From Pseudomonas sp. MM223 (lineage in GTDB: Bacteria; Pseudomonadota; Gammaproteobacteria; Pseudomonadales; Pseudomonadaceae), in the NCBI GenBank assembly GCA_947090765.1, contig OX352322.1, positions 3,269,501-3,333,500 of the forward strand: a DNA stretch of 64,000 bases. Reading direction: 5' to 3'. Position numbers and translations under genes: made by a program. The notes under the pieces were generated by a model. It ran no database searches, was not told the origin of the DNA, and was given only the letters and a program-made list of their open reading frames with translations. The number at the start of each line of letters is the position of its first letter. Position 1 is the first letter of the stretch. Positions 37,405 through 45,012 of the stretch are shown here, piece after piece.

Positions 37405-37998
37405 ATGTCTGTCGCTGAGTCTATTGCTAAACGGGTCAAGCACATGAGAAAGGGGAAACCCTTTACCAAAGCTCTTTTTGCAGATGAGGGCTCTCGCACT
37501 TCGGTTAATAAAGCACTGTCTCGAATGGCGCGCAGCGGCTTGTTGGAGCGCGTGGCTCGCGGCATTTACATGCGACCTAGAATAAGTGAGTATACTGGTA
37601 AGAATGTTCGAGCTAATCCGATAATAGTCATGGAAACGGTTGCAAAGGCCAGCGGCGAGACAATTCAGATTCATGGCGCGGAAGCTGTACGAAGACTGGG
37701 ACTTAGCACCCAGATGCAGGTTCTACCAACTTACTACACCAGCGGGTCGACACGAGAAATCAAGATGGGTAACGCGGTAGTTCGGTTGCGTCATTCGTCT
37801 TGGCAACGTCTCCAGCAAGCTGGTACCCAAGCGGGTTTAGCCTTGACTGCGCTGTTTTATCTTGGGAAAGAAGGAGTGACTGACCAAGTCACCGGTAAGA
37901 TCCTTTGCTCGCTTAGCGCTGAGGAATACAGCAAGCTCATGGCCTGCAAGATGCCCAAGTGGATGCGGAAGGTATTGGCCGGGTTTTCACGGGAATGA
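37405..37998 (+). CDS. AbiEi-like antitoxin / DUF6088 protein, without visible toxin
   Basis: A 197-residue protein. The N-terminus (SVNKALSRMARSGLLERVARGIYMRP) is the winged helix typical of AbiEi-type antitoxins and DUF6088 proteins. The middle, IQIHGAEAVRRLGLSTQMQV, also matches. GGAG lies six bases before the ATG. In type IV systems the AbiEii nucleotidyltransferase toxin should follow directly, but nothing like it is present. It may be an orphan antitoxin or a stand-alone anti-invasion regulator. Confidence 0.72.
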   Translation: MSVAESIAKRVKHMRKGKPFTKALFADEGSRTSVNKALSRMARSGLLERVARGIYMRPRISEYTGKNVRANPIIVMETVAKASGETIQIHGAEAVRRLGLSTQMQVLPTYYTSGSTREIKMGNAVVRLRHSSWQRLQQAGTQAGLALTALFYLGKEGVTDQVTGKILCSLSAEEYSKLMACKMPKWMRKVLAGFSRE

Positions 37999-38047
37999 TC
38001 AGCGACAGAAGCGGTCACAGCACTTCTGTGCATTTACCAGGCTTTGC

Positions 38048-38239
38048 TCACCGCATCTTTTCTGTGGGTCCTGCCAATAACCCTACTGGTTCGGCATCCC
38101 GACCAGCAGCTACTGCTTTTGAGAGAAATCTTCCACTCCGGCACGCATAGGATTCAGATTCTAAGATAGATTTGGCCTCTTGAATAAATTGCGCTTGGAG
38201 CTTCCATTTTGAGGTTTTGATCTTACGGCGCCCTTTCAT
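38048..38239 (-). CDS. Small basic protein of unknown function
   Basis: A 63-residue reading frame with a well-placed CGGAG ribosome site before ATG. The sequence, beginning MKGRRKIKTSKWKLQAQF, is strongly basic. I know no family. It lies in a gap between the AbiEi-like gene and a hypothetical gene. Its only direct support is the ribosome site and length. Confidence 0.35.
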   Translation of the reverse strand: MKGRRKIKTSKWKLQAQFIQEAKSILESESYACRSGRFLSKAVAAGRDAEPVGLLAGPTEKMR

Positions 38240-38326
38240 AATATCTCCGTCATCGCCGATCCCGACACAGGTTCCACAAAATGATGGAACACTCTTTGAC
38301 CTTCCTATCTCGTCTCCAAGGACTGA

Positions 38327-38779
38327 CTAGCGCTGGAGGTCACGCTCAGCCGAAAACAGAATGCTATAGGGCGCCAAATTCTTATCAAGATCGTCCCTCA
38401 GCGAATAAATGGTCCCGCTTGCCACTTGATAGACGAGAACGTTTGATCCGTCCTGGGGGTCGGTAGCGATCCCTGCCATCGTCAGTGGCTCCATAAGCCA
38501 GCTTGATTGTTTATTGACGTGGGGAGGGGTTACCAGTTGAACCTCTTCAACCCACACACAATCCGACTGCGCATCGATGAACTGTTTCAGTTCATGTGCA
38601 TGGTACATCATTAGCATGCTGGCAAAATTTTCACGCCCCGACCTATGCACAACCTGCATATAAAACCACGGCATTATCAGTTCCTGCTCAACGAAGCTCC
38701 ACACCCTTTGCCCGGCGAGTGACGCGGGCTCATCTGGCAGGTCGAACGCAATTTCCGCGCGCGGATAGGTAGTGAACAT
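38327..38779 (-). CDS. Hypothetical protein, 150 residues
   Basis: The gene has an AGGGGG-type ribosome site and an ATG. The protein is soluble and acidic with aromatic-rich parts (MPWFYMQVVHRSGRENFAS). No family is recognised. It is divergent from the Xre regulator at 38864 with 84 bases between them, so the regulator may control it. Confidence 0.55.
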   Translation of the reverse strand: MFTTYPRAEIAFDLPDEPASLAGQRVWSFVEQELIMPWFYMQVVHRSGRENFASMLMMYHAHELKQFIDAQSDCVWVEEVQLVTPPHVNKQSSWLMEPLTMAGIATDPQDGSNVLVYQVASGTIYSLRDDLDKNLAPYSILFSAERDLQR

Positions 38780-38863
38780 GGCAACCCCCTAAAATGAACA
38801 CTATAGATTGTAGCCCTATAGGATTCGATAGCGCTTCATCGTTCCTTTTGTGGGAACGTAAAA

Positions 38864-39163
38864 TTGGAACTCAGCATCGCGTTCGGCCTTGCGCTCAAAA
38901 AGGTTCGAAACAGCAGAAATCTCACGCAAGAGGATTTCTCTACCGTGAGCAGCCGTACGTATCTCAGCTCGCTGGAACGAGGCCTGAAAAGCCCTACGCT
39001 GGAGAAAATCAATCAGCTAGCAGGTACGCTCGACGTGCACCCGCTCACCATCCTCGTAGCCACATACGTCACGCGGGACGCCGACCTGGACGTTGAGGGT
39101 CTTTTTCAGACAGTCAAAGATGAATTGGCCGAGATGAGCTCTTTCCAAGACCTCTCTCAATGA
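38864..39163 (+). CDS. Xre-family helix-turn-helix regulator
   Basis: A 99-residue protein. LTQEDFSTVSSRTYLSSLERGLKSPTLEKI is shown here in parts: LTQEDFSTVSSRTYLSSLE is the recognition region and GLKSPTLEKINQLAG completes the lambda-repressor-like domain. The start is TTG at 38864, in front of MELSIAFGLALKK; no ATG fits. A DNA-binding domain with a short tail suggests a repressor of itself and the divergent gene at 38327-38779. Confidence 0.72.
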   Translation: MELSIAFGLALKKVRNSRNLTQEDFSTVSSRTYLSSLERGLKSPTLEKINQLAGTLDVHPLTILVATYVTRDADLDVEGLFQTVKDELAEMSSFQDLSQ

Positions 39164-39214
39164 CGCGCTAGCGCCTATCGCTGAACCCGGGATGAGTGAG
39201 CGCATGCCATCGCT

Positions 39215-39400
39215 GGGCATGGAGGTCTCTGAGGGTTCGGCGTGATCAAAAGGGGCAGGGCAGAAGTACATCGTTGGCTACCACCAGATTGAGAGGCATA
39301 AGATCTGCCGGGTGTCTGGTGTGCAGGGATACACTGTTGACGCAGTCTTGCCTCTTCAACGTTAGGTTCGGCCACATCAGCTGATTGGAGCCTATGGAGC
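39215..39400 (-). pseudogene. Degenerate second copy of an antitoxin C-terminus
   Basis: On the minus strand a frame reads VNSVSLHTRHPADLMPLNLV, resembling WLQKPCRHLAGLVPLTLV at the end of the adjacent ParS-type antitoxin. On the plus strand 39282-39326 aligns with 39480-39525 at many bases. The frame is broken by stops. I take it as a decayed duplicate; it may instead reflect chance similarity. Confidence 0.3.
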
Positions 39401-39410
39401 ATGAAAATGA

Positions 39411-39872
39411 CTATTGGTAGACCCCCAGCTCGACTCGTCCTAGGTAGTCTTCAATTGCTCTATATCCAAGTGGGTTATCTACCAGAGTGAGAGGAACCAG
39501 ACCTGCCAAGTGTCTGCAGGGTTTTTGAAGCCACTCTTCGGCAAGCGGCAGACTGCCGAAAACCTTGGCTGCCTGCTCAAGAACCCTGGCGAATTGAAAG
39601 GCTATTGCGCTCTGTGAAGCGTTGAGTCTTAAGCTGCCGTCATCAGTCTTGTGTGGCTTCGACTTGCCCAAAATTCGATCAATTACCTTTGACGAGGCGT
39701 AGAGCTTGGAAATGGAGATCATGGCGCGTACGTCTTGCAGCGCGAAACCATCTTTTACCAACAAGAAAATGTTGAGCTGGCTCAAATGCTCGGTTTTGAT
39801 CTGAGTCAGGCAATCCGTTGGATTCCGAAACTCGGGAGGTGAAATGGGCATCTGGGCACGAGGAGAAACCAT
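39411..39872 (-). CDS. Xre/MbcA/ParS-type antitoxin (DUF2384 toxin-binding domain)
   Basis: A 153-residue protein. The C-terminal half, from SQSAIAFQFARVLEQAAKVF to PLTLVDNPLGYRAIEDYLGR, is the DUF2384 domain that binds RES-type toxins. The N-terminal part has a helix-turn-helix-like region. No RES toxin gene (NADase) is found downstream, only a degenerate stretch. ATG at 39872 is chosen; a GTG lies nine bases earlier. It is the last gene before the right transposon end. Confidence 0.68.
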   Translation of the reverse strand: MVSPRAQMPISPPEFRNPTDCLTQIKTEHLSQLNIFLLVKDGFALQDVRAMISISKLYASSKVIDRILGKSKPHKTDDGSLRLNASQSAIAFQFARVLEQAAKVFGSLPLAEEWLQKPCRHLAGLVPLTLVDNPLGYRAIEDYLGRVELGVYQ

Positions 39873-39954
39873 AGGGTTCACTGGTCACGTTAGTGATGGA
39901 ATGGGTGTAGGTCCATTGTAGTTGGATTGAACTGAAGGTTGGTCGTGTGGAGAG

Positions 39955-40059
39955 AGAATTTCGAAATTGAGCATTTTCGGGCGAGGCTGTTCTAAATTTT
40001 CGCTAAAAAACTCCAAGTGCTTGCGAGTCTCATAGGAAAAGTTCCGAAATTCCGAAGTC
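39955..40059. repeat. Right transposon end
   Basis: Read on the minus strand, the terminal bases GACTTCGGAATTTCGGAAC match the left end. Two further A/T-rich motifs with TTCGAAATT and TTTAGAAC cores lie at 39960-39968 and 39990-40010, as expected for transposase-binding repeats. The frame of the split pucR start runs into this end. Confidence 0.65.
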
Positions 40060-40103
40060 GCGAGATCCAGCAGTGGCATGTTGATTATCGCGCACGGCTC
40101 CAT
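40060..40103 (-). pseudogene. First codons of the split pucR gene
   Basis: On the minus strand ATG at 40103 begins MEPCAIINMPLLDLA, which fits the N-terminus of PucR proteins (a short helix ending in P-L-L-x-L-A). The sequence then runs into the transposon end. Joining codon GCG at this border to CAA GGC ATG at 14401-14392 gives an in-frame DLAQGMAGIGRTITW. This supports a single ancestral gene cut by the element. Confidence 0.72.
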
Positions 40104-40116
40104 ACAGACGATTTAA

Positions 40117-40132
40117 CATAATATGCATTATG
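40117..40132. promoter_or_regulatory. Palindrome at the former pucR promoter
   Basis: CATAAT and ATTATG flank ATGC, 14 bases upstream of the original pucR ATG. The spot suits an autoregulatory site or part of a promoter. With the gene body 25 kb away it no longer drives pucR. Confidence 0.35.
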
Positions 40133-40291
40133 GGTAAGTTTATATTCCAGTACGGCACCGTGGATGGCCAGATATCAAACCAGCACAAACTCCTCATTCA
40201 TCCAGACCGGTGGATTCGTTGATCCAGGTTAAGGTTGGCTCAAACTGCCTTGAGTAAAATGCGGGCTCCGCACCCTCACGGGGAATCTGGC

Positions 40292-41323
40292 ATGACCATC
40301 ATCGTAACCGGTGCCGCTGGTTTCATCGGCAGTAATCTCGTTCAGGCACTCAACCAACGCAACGAAACCGAGATCATCGCCGTCGACGACCTGACCGATG
40401 GCGACAAATTCTGCAACCTGGCCGACAGTGAGATTGCCGACTACCTGGACAGGGACGATTTTCTTGATCGGTTCGGTCGCGGCCAGTTCGGCCAGGTACG
40501 CGCCGTTCTGCACCAGGGTGCGTGTTCAAGCACCGTCGAAGCTGACGGCCGTTTCATGATGGACAATAACTACCGGTTCAGTCGCGAATTGCTGGCGTCT
40601 GCTGGGCACCAACAGATCCCACTGTTATATGCATCATCGGCAGCTGTGTATGGTGCAGGACAGGATTTTCGCGAACAACGTGAGTGTGAGCGCCCGCTAA
40701 ACGTCTATGGCTACTCCAAGTTCCTGTTTGATCAACAGGTGCGCCGGCAGCTGGCAACGGCGCGCAGCCAGATCGTTGGTTTGCGTTACTTCAACGTCTA
40801 TGGCCCCCATGAACAGCACAAAGGTGCGATGGCTTCAGTGGCCCTGCACTGCTTCAACCAGTACCAGGCCCGTGGAAAAGTCAGTCTGTTCGGCAGCTAT
40901 GGGGACTATCCCAGCGGTGGTCATCTGCGTGATTTCGTCTCTGTGGATGATGTGGTCAATGTCAATATGTTCTTCCTTGAGCGCCCACAGTTGAGCGGTA
41001 TCTTCAATGTCGGCAGTGGTCGCGCCCAGCCGTTCAATGACGTTGCTTTGGCTGTGATCAATCGGCTGCGCGAGCAGAAAGACCAACCGCCCTTGTCGCT
41101 CGAGATGGCCTTGCTTGAGGGTGTACTTGAGTACAGCGAGTTTCCTGATCATTTGCGTGGCAAATACCAGTGCTACACCTGTGCCAACCTGGAGCGCTTG
41201 CGCGCTGCCGGTTACAAGGCACCTACATTGACAGTCCAGCAAGGCGTAGCCCGCTACTGCGACTGGTTGCAAAGTACCCAAAGCCCGCCGCCTGCTCCAT
41301 TCAAGCAGACGGCGGCAGCTTGA
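40292..41323 (+). CDS. hldD: ADP-L-glycero-D-manno-heptose-6-epimerase
   Basis: A 343-residue NAD(P)-dependent short-chain dehydrogenase. The cofactor loop is [16 protein letters not shown], the active-site pair [13 protein letters not shown] and the substrate region [14 protein letters not shown] are those of HldD. The enzyme makes the ADP-heptose used for the inner core of lipopolysaccharide. ATG at 40292 begins the Rossmann fold directly; an upstream frame adds 19 unlikely residues. It stands alone between the transposon and paaX. Confidence 0.9.
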   Translation: MTIIVTGAAGFIGSNLVQALNQRNETEIIAVDDLTDGDKFCNLADSEIADYLDRDDFLDRFGRGQFGQVRAVLHQGACSSTVEADGRFMMDNNYRFSRELLASAGHQQIPLLYASSAAVYGAGQDFREQRECERPLNVYGYSKFLFDQQVRRQLATARSQIVGLRYFNVYGPHEQHKGAMASVALHCFNQYQARGKVSLFGSYGDYPSGGHLRDFVSVDDVVNVNMFFLERPQLSGIFNVGSGRAQPFNDVALAVINRLREQKDQPPLSLEMALLEGVLEYSEFPDHLRGKYQCYTCANLERLRAAGYKAPTLTVQQGVARYCDWLQSTQSPPPAPFKQTAAA

Positions 41324-41392
41324 TATTGCTTTACTTCCTGAAATGGGAGTGATTATTTCTTTGGTTTTATGTGTATTTGAGCTTTTATTGCT

Positions 41393-41428
41393 GATAACTA
41401 CACTAAATAGTCATTTAGCGTAGTTATC
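41393..41428. terminator. Long hairpin between hldD and paaX
   Basis: Two 16-base arms, GATAACTACACTAAAT and ATTTAGCGTAGTTATC, pair with one mismatch around AGTC. It lies midway between the convergent hldD and paaX genes, 30 bases after paaX's stop on the minus strand. The strand has no clear T-run, so termination may be moderate or the hairpin may only separate the transcripts. Confidence 0.45.
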
Positions 41429-41457
41429 AAATAGTGGCCTGACTACAACATGTTTGC

Positions 41458-42381
41458 TCAGGCCAAACCACCAAAACGCTTGTAGAAACTCTCGTTCACA
41501 TCCGGCAAAGGCCCATCTGCCGTCTCCAGCGCTGCATTCAGCCATTCCTCTGCCTTGGCAAATACCAGGCGATACAGGTTGCGGCACAACTGTCGCGCGG
41601 CCCTTCCCTCCCAGTCCCCCGGCAGCAGCTCGTCTGGCAGTTGCGGATCGCGCAGCAACAGCCGGCGATATTCGTGAATCAGCAGCGTGCGCGCCAGAAA
41701 GCAATCTTGAGCATCGAGCAGATGCTGCTCTTTCAAGCTCTGCCACAGCGGCCTGAACAGCTGGATGAATTCGCTGTACTGCTGCCCCAACTCATCGATG
41801 CGCCAGCTTTCCCGCACTTGGGCGCGCATGGCCTTGGACGCGAGTACCTCCTGGGTGTGGGTTTCGAAGACGATACTGTCGTCGCTCGCTTCCAGGTCAC
41901 GCAGGGTTGCCGCCAGGTCAGCGCGGTCTGCCCGTGGGCAGCCAAGCAGGTTCGGCGCCATGACGCCGAACCCCTGCCACTCCAGCTCCTCACGCAAGGT
42001 CTTGCGCTTGCCAGCTTCGAGTTGCGATAGCAACACCAGCGTCCAGGCGCCATCCCAGGCTGGTTGGCTCGGGCTGTACACACGTTTGAAGGCTTTTTCG
42101 AAGCGGCGGCGGCCCGTGCCCGTCAGGCTGTAGTAACTGCGCCGACCAACCTTTTCAGCAGTGAGCCAACCCTCTTTGGTAAGGCGAAATATCGACGTGC
42201 GTATCAGCCGTTCATTGATGCCTATCGGCTCCAGCAGGTTGATCAGGCTACCCAGCCAAACGGTCCCGCCGTGGGGCTCGATGGCATCGCCGTACAGGGT
42301 GATGATCAGCGAGCTGGCGCGGATTGGCGTCTGCTCCTGAAAGCGAGTGATCAGGTGGTTCAGTGGGGCAAGATTGCTCAT
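41458..42381 (-). CDS. paaX: PaaX phenylacetyl-CoA-responsive repressor
   Basis: A 307-residue GntR-like regulator. The N-terminal winged helix is visible in IRTSIFRLTKEGWLTAEKVG, after ITLYGDAIEPHGGTVWLGSL. The central domain holds WDGAWTLVLLSQLEAGKRKT and the C-terminal helical domain LIHEYRRLLLRDPQLPDELL. PaaX blocks the paa promoters until phenylacetyl-CoA binds it. ATG at 42381 gives the standard length; a longer frame is not needed. It follows paaY in a short minus-strand operon, divergent from paaFGHIJK. Confidence 0.93.
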   Translation of the reverse strand: MSNLAPLNHLITRFQEQTPIRASSLIITLYGDAIEPHGGTVWLGSLINLLEPIGINERLIRTSIFRLTKEGWLTAEKVGRRSYYSLTGTGRRRFEKAFKRVYSPSQPAWDGAWTLVLLSQLEAGKRKTLREELEWQGFGVMAPNLLGCPRADRADLAATLRDLEASDDSIVFETHTQEVLASKAMRAQVRESWRIDELGQQYSEFIQLFRPLWQSLKEQHLLDAQDCFLARTLLIHEYRRLLLRDPQLPDELLPGDWEGRAARQLCRNLYRLVFAKAEEWLNAALETADGPLPDVNESFYKRFGGLA

Positions 42382-42458
42382 GGGCGAACTGTGCGCGGAT
42401 AAAGCACCGACTATACCTGTGCGGCGGGCCGCCTGACCATTGCGTGACGCTACCAGGC

Positions 42459-43058
42459 TCATGCGGTCGCCTGGCCTTTGGGCCTCACACCCGTATCTTC
42501 CATGCGCGGGCGCCCTGGTTCGGCTTCGGCCAACGGCGTGCATTCGACCATGCTGTTCATGCAGCGCTGCGCCAGGTGCTGATACTCCGCAGTGCCGCGC
42601 TGCTTCCAGGCCAACTCCTGTTCGCTCAAGGGCCGTTTGACCTGAGCCGGCGATCCCATTACCAGGCTTTGCGCTTCACATGCGAAGGCGGCCTTGACGA
42701 ACGCGGTCGCTGCGACGATGCAGCGTGGCGCGATATGGGCACCATCCATCACCACGGCGTTCATGCCGATCAAGGCGTCCTCTCCCACTTTGCAACCGTG
42801 CAACACCGCGCCATGACCGACATGCCCGTTTCGTTCGACCACTGTGTCGCCACCCGGAAAGCCATGCATTACACAGGTGTCCTGCAGGTTGGCGCCCTCC
42901 TCCAGCACGATGCGGCCGAAATCACCCCTGAGCGATGCCAGGGGGCCTATGTAGCAACGAGGGCCGACGATGACATCGCCGATCAGCACTGCACTTGGGT
43001 GCACGTAGGCTGTCGGGTGCACCACGGGGGTCAGGCCGTCCAGTCGATAACAAGGCAT
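42459..43058 (-). CDS. paaY: PaaY thioesterase/hexapeptide-repeat protein
   Basis: A 199-residue left-handed beta-helix protein with hexapeptide repeats ([35 protein letters not shown]). PaaY hydrolyses dead-end CoA thioesters of the phenylacetate route, such as 2-hydroxycyclohepta-type CoA, and belongs to the gamma-carbonic-anhydrase-like group. ATG at 43058 follows a GGAG site. It is the first gene before paaX; its start region is shared with the paaF promoter. Confidence 0.9.
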   Translation of the reverse strand: MPCYRLDGLTPVVHPTAYVHPSAVLIGDVIVGPRCYIGPLASLRGDFGRIVLEEGANLQDTCVMHGFPGGDTVVERNGHVGHGAVLHGCKVGEDALIGMNAVVMDGAHIAPRCIVAATAFVKAAFACEAQSLVMGSPAQVKRPLSEQELAWKQRGTAEYQHLAQRCMNSMVECTPLAEAEPGRPRMEDTGVRPKGQATA

Positions 43059-43410
43059 GGAAGCTCCAGAAATGATTTGAAATGTCATGGAATCTTGTAT
43101 CACAAAATAATTGACCGTCAATCACTGCGGAGGTGTATCACTTTTCAATTTCTCGTAATTCGGTGAGAAAACAGGGTAAAAATCAGCAAAAAATGGGCTA
43201 TTTACACCTAAATCACCATTTCTTATGTGCTGGCAGAAACGCCGATCGCCATGAAAAGGATACATAAAACATTTTTCAATGTTGCATTTGCGTATCGCGA
43301 AATGCATATACTGGCCTCACCTGGTCGTGATCCAGCATCACGCCCCTGCAAACAATTCCAAGAAATGCCGGCCCCACGATGTGCCGTGCGAGCAGCCAGA
43401 GGAACCCGAC
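43059..43410. promoter_or_regulatory. Divergent paaY/paaF promoter region with PaaX-like sites
   Basis: For paaF, TTGCAT (43282-43287) and TATACT (43307-43312) form a -35/-10 pair with 19 bases between. GATAC (43259-43263) and GTATC (43292-43296) lie 28 bases apart, the second one between these boxes. Two TGTATCAC copies (43096-43103 and 43134-43141) stand on the paaY side. These resemble the spaced inverted PaaX sites known from other bacteria. The rest of the 352 bases holds no gene. Confidence 0.6.
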
Positions 43411-44184
43411 ATGCCGCGATATCTCGATGTGCTGGCGCCGGAAAACGGCGTTCAGCTCATTACCCTGCAACGGCCCGAGGCGCTGAACGCCCTGTGCACC
43501 GAGTTACTGGCAGAGCTGGCCAATGCGCTGGATACAGCGGCCCAGGATGACCAGATCGGCGCTGTGGTGCTTACCGGTAGCCGCAAGGCATTCGCCGCAG
43601 GCGCCGACATCCGCGAAATGGCCGAGCGCGACCTGGTCGGCATCCTCAACGACCCTCGTGTAGCTCACTGGCAACGCATCGCAGCCTTTGCCAAACCGCT
43701 GATTGCTGCCGTCAACGGCTACGCCCTGGGTGGTGGTTGCGAACTGGTGATGTGTGCCGACATCGTCATCGCCGGCACCGACGCCCGCTTCGGCCAGCCG
43801 GAAATCAACCTCGGCATCATCCCCGGTGCCGGCGGTACCCAGCGGCTGTTGCGCGCCGTCGGCAAGCCGCTGGCCATGCAGATGGTGCTGACGGGCGAAG
43901 CCATCACTGCCCGTCACGCCCAGCAGGCCGGCCTGGTCAGCGAAATTACCCAGCCCGAACTTACCGTGGAGCGCGCCATGCAGGTTGCCCGCAGCATCGC
44001 CGCCAAGGCGCCGCTGGCAGTGCGCCTGGCAAAAGAGGCGCTGCTCAAGGCCGGTGATACCGACCTGGCCAGTGGCCTGCGCTTCGAACGCCATGCATTC
44101 ACCCTGCTGGCCGGCACCGCCGACCGTGAAGAAGGCATTCGGGCCTTTCAGGAAAAGCGCCAGGCGCGTTTCCAAGGCCGCTGA
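43411..44184 (+). CDS. paaF: 2,3-dehydroadipyl-CoA hydratase
   Basis: A 257-residue crotonase-fold enzyme. The oxyanion hole lies in NGYALGGGCELVMCAD, and the second catalytic glutamate in GQPEINLGIIPGAGGTQRL. In the phenylacetate route it adds water to 2,3-dehydroadipyl-CoA. ATG at 43411 has AGAGGA in front; the longer upstream frame is non-coding. It starts the paaFGHIJK run. Distinguishing paaF from general enoyl-CoA hydratases rests on this context. Confidence 0.9.
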   Translation: MPRYLDVLAPENGVQLITLQRPEALNALCTELLAELANALDTAAQDDQIGAVVLTGSRKAFAAGADIREMAERDLVGILNDPRVAHWQRIAAFAKPLIAAVNGYALGGGCELVMCADIVIAGTDARFGQPEINLGIIPGAGGTQRLLRAVGKPLAMQMVLTGEAITARHAQQAGLVSEITQPELTVERAMQVARSIAAKAPLAVRLAKEALLKAGDTDLASGLRFERHAFTLLAGTADREEGIRAFQEKRQARFQGR

Positions 44185-44218
44185 TCATCTATCCCTCGAC
44201 TGACGGAGCGAGTCTGTC

Positions 44219-45010
44219 ATGACTTTCCAGCACATCCTGTTTTCCATCGAGGACGGCGTCGCCCTCCTCTCCTTGAACCGCCCCGAGCAATTGAACAGCT
44301 TCAACACTGCCATGCACCTGGAAGTGCGCGAAGCGCTCAAGCAAGTGCGCCACAGCAGTGAAGTGCGGGTGCTGCTACTGACAGGCGAAGGCCGCGGCTT
44401 TTGCGCTGGCCAGGACTTGTCCGACCGCAATGTCGCCCCAGGCGCCGAAGTGCCGGACCTGGGCGAGTCGATCGACACGTTCTACAACCCGTTGGTGCGT
44501 ACCCTGCGCGACCTGCCGCTACCGGTGATCTGTGCGGTAAATGGTGTGGCCGCCGGTGCCGGTGCCAACATCCCGCTCGCTTGCGACCTGGTGCTGGCTG
44601 CCCGCTCGGCCAGCTTCATCCAGGCATTTTGCAAGATTGGCCTGGTGCCGGACTCTGGGGGTACCTGGTTACTGCCGCGCCTGGTCGGCATGGCGCGTGC
44701 CAAAGCCCTGGCCATGCTGGGCGAGCGACTTGGCGCGGAACAGGCCCAGCAATGGGGGCTTATCCATCGCGTGGTAGACGATGCCGCACTGCGTGACGAA
44801 GCCCTTACCCTCGCCCGCCAGCTCGCTACCCAGCCCACCTACGGCCTGGCGCTGATCAAGCGCAGCCTCAACGCCAGTTTCGACAATGGCTTCGATGAGC
44901 AACTGGAACTGGAACGTGACCTGCAACGCTTAGCCGGGCGCAGCGAGGACTACCGTGAAGGCGTGAGCGCTTTCATGAACAAGCGCACACCCGCATTCAA
45001 GGGGCGCTGA
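44219..45010 (+). CDS. paaG: 1,2-epoxyphenylacetyl-CoA isomerase
   Basis: A 263-residue crotonase-fold isomerase. The site FCAGQDLSDRNVAPG carries the Asp/His arrangement of the PaaG group and VAAGAGANIPLACDLVLAA the oxyanion hole. PaaG turns the epoxide made by PaaABCDE into oxepin-CoA and also moves a double bond later in the path. It follows paaF by 34 bases and ends two bases before paaH. Confidence 0.92.
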   Translation: MTFQHILFSIEDGVALLSLNRPEQLNSFNTAMHLEVREALKQVRHSSEVRVLLLTGEGRGFCAGQDLSDRNVAPGAEVPDLGESIDTFYNPLVRTLRDLPLPVICAVNGVAAGAGANIPLACDLVLAARSASFIQAFCKIGLVPDSGGTWLLPRLVGMARAKALAMLGERLGAEQAQQWGLIHRVVDDAALRDEALTLARQLATQPTYGLALIKRSLNASFDNGFDEQLELERDLQRLAGRSEDYREGVSAFMNKRTPAFKGR

Positions 45011-45012
45011 AC

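Larger units (their letters stand above)
14402..40059. mobile_element. Tn7-superfamily (Tn6022-like) transposon carrying defence cargo
   Basis: About 25.7 kb. The outer ends are inverted: 25 bases from 14400 match the complement of the 25 bases ending at 40060 at 21 positions, beginning GCGACTTCG. Next to the left end lie TnsA-like, TnsB, TnsC, TniQ and TnsF-like genes, an order known from Tn6022-type elements. The element interrupts a pucR gene whose two parts flank it. No clean five-base target duplication is seen; GCGA occurs at both borders. Nested inside are an IS5-family element, an IS66 remnant and a TnpS/TnpT pair. Boundaries are good to a few bases. Confidence 0.82.

Noticed and set aside
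14431..39976. TGAAACTCAGCATTT (left) and CGAAATTGAGCATTT (right) as paired transposase sites
   Set aside because: They agree at 12 of 15 bases but lie in direct, not inverted, orientation, so chance in A/T-rich DNA is likely.
14402..40059. A CRISPR-guided (CAST) nature of the Tn7-like element
   Set aside because: No Cas gene and no array of regularly spaced repeats is visible anywhere in the element.
39885..40103. A 72-residue minus-strand gene
   Set aside because: Its first 15 codons are the start of the split pucR and the rest is transposon end, so it is not an independent gene.
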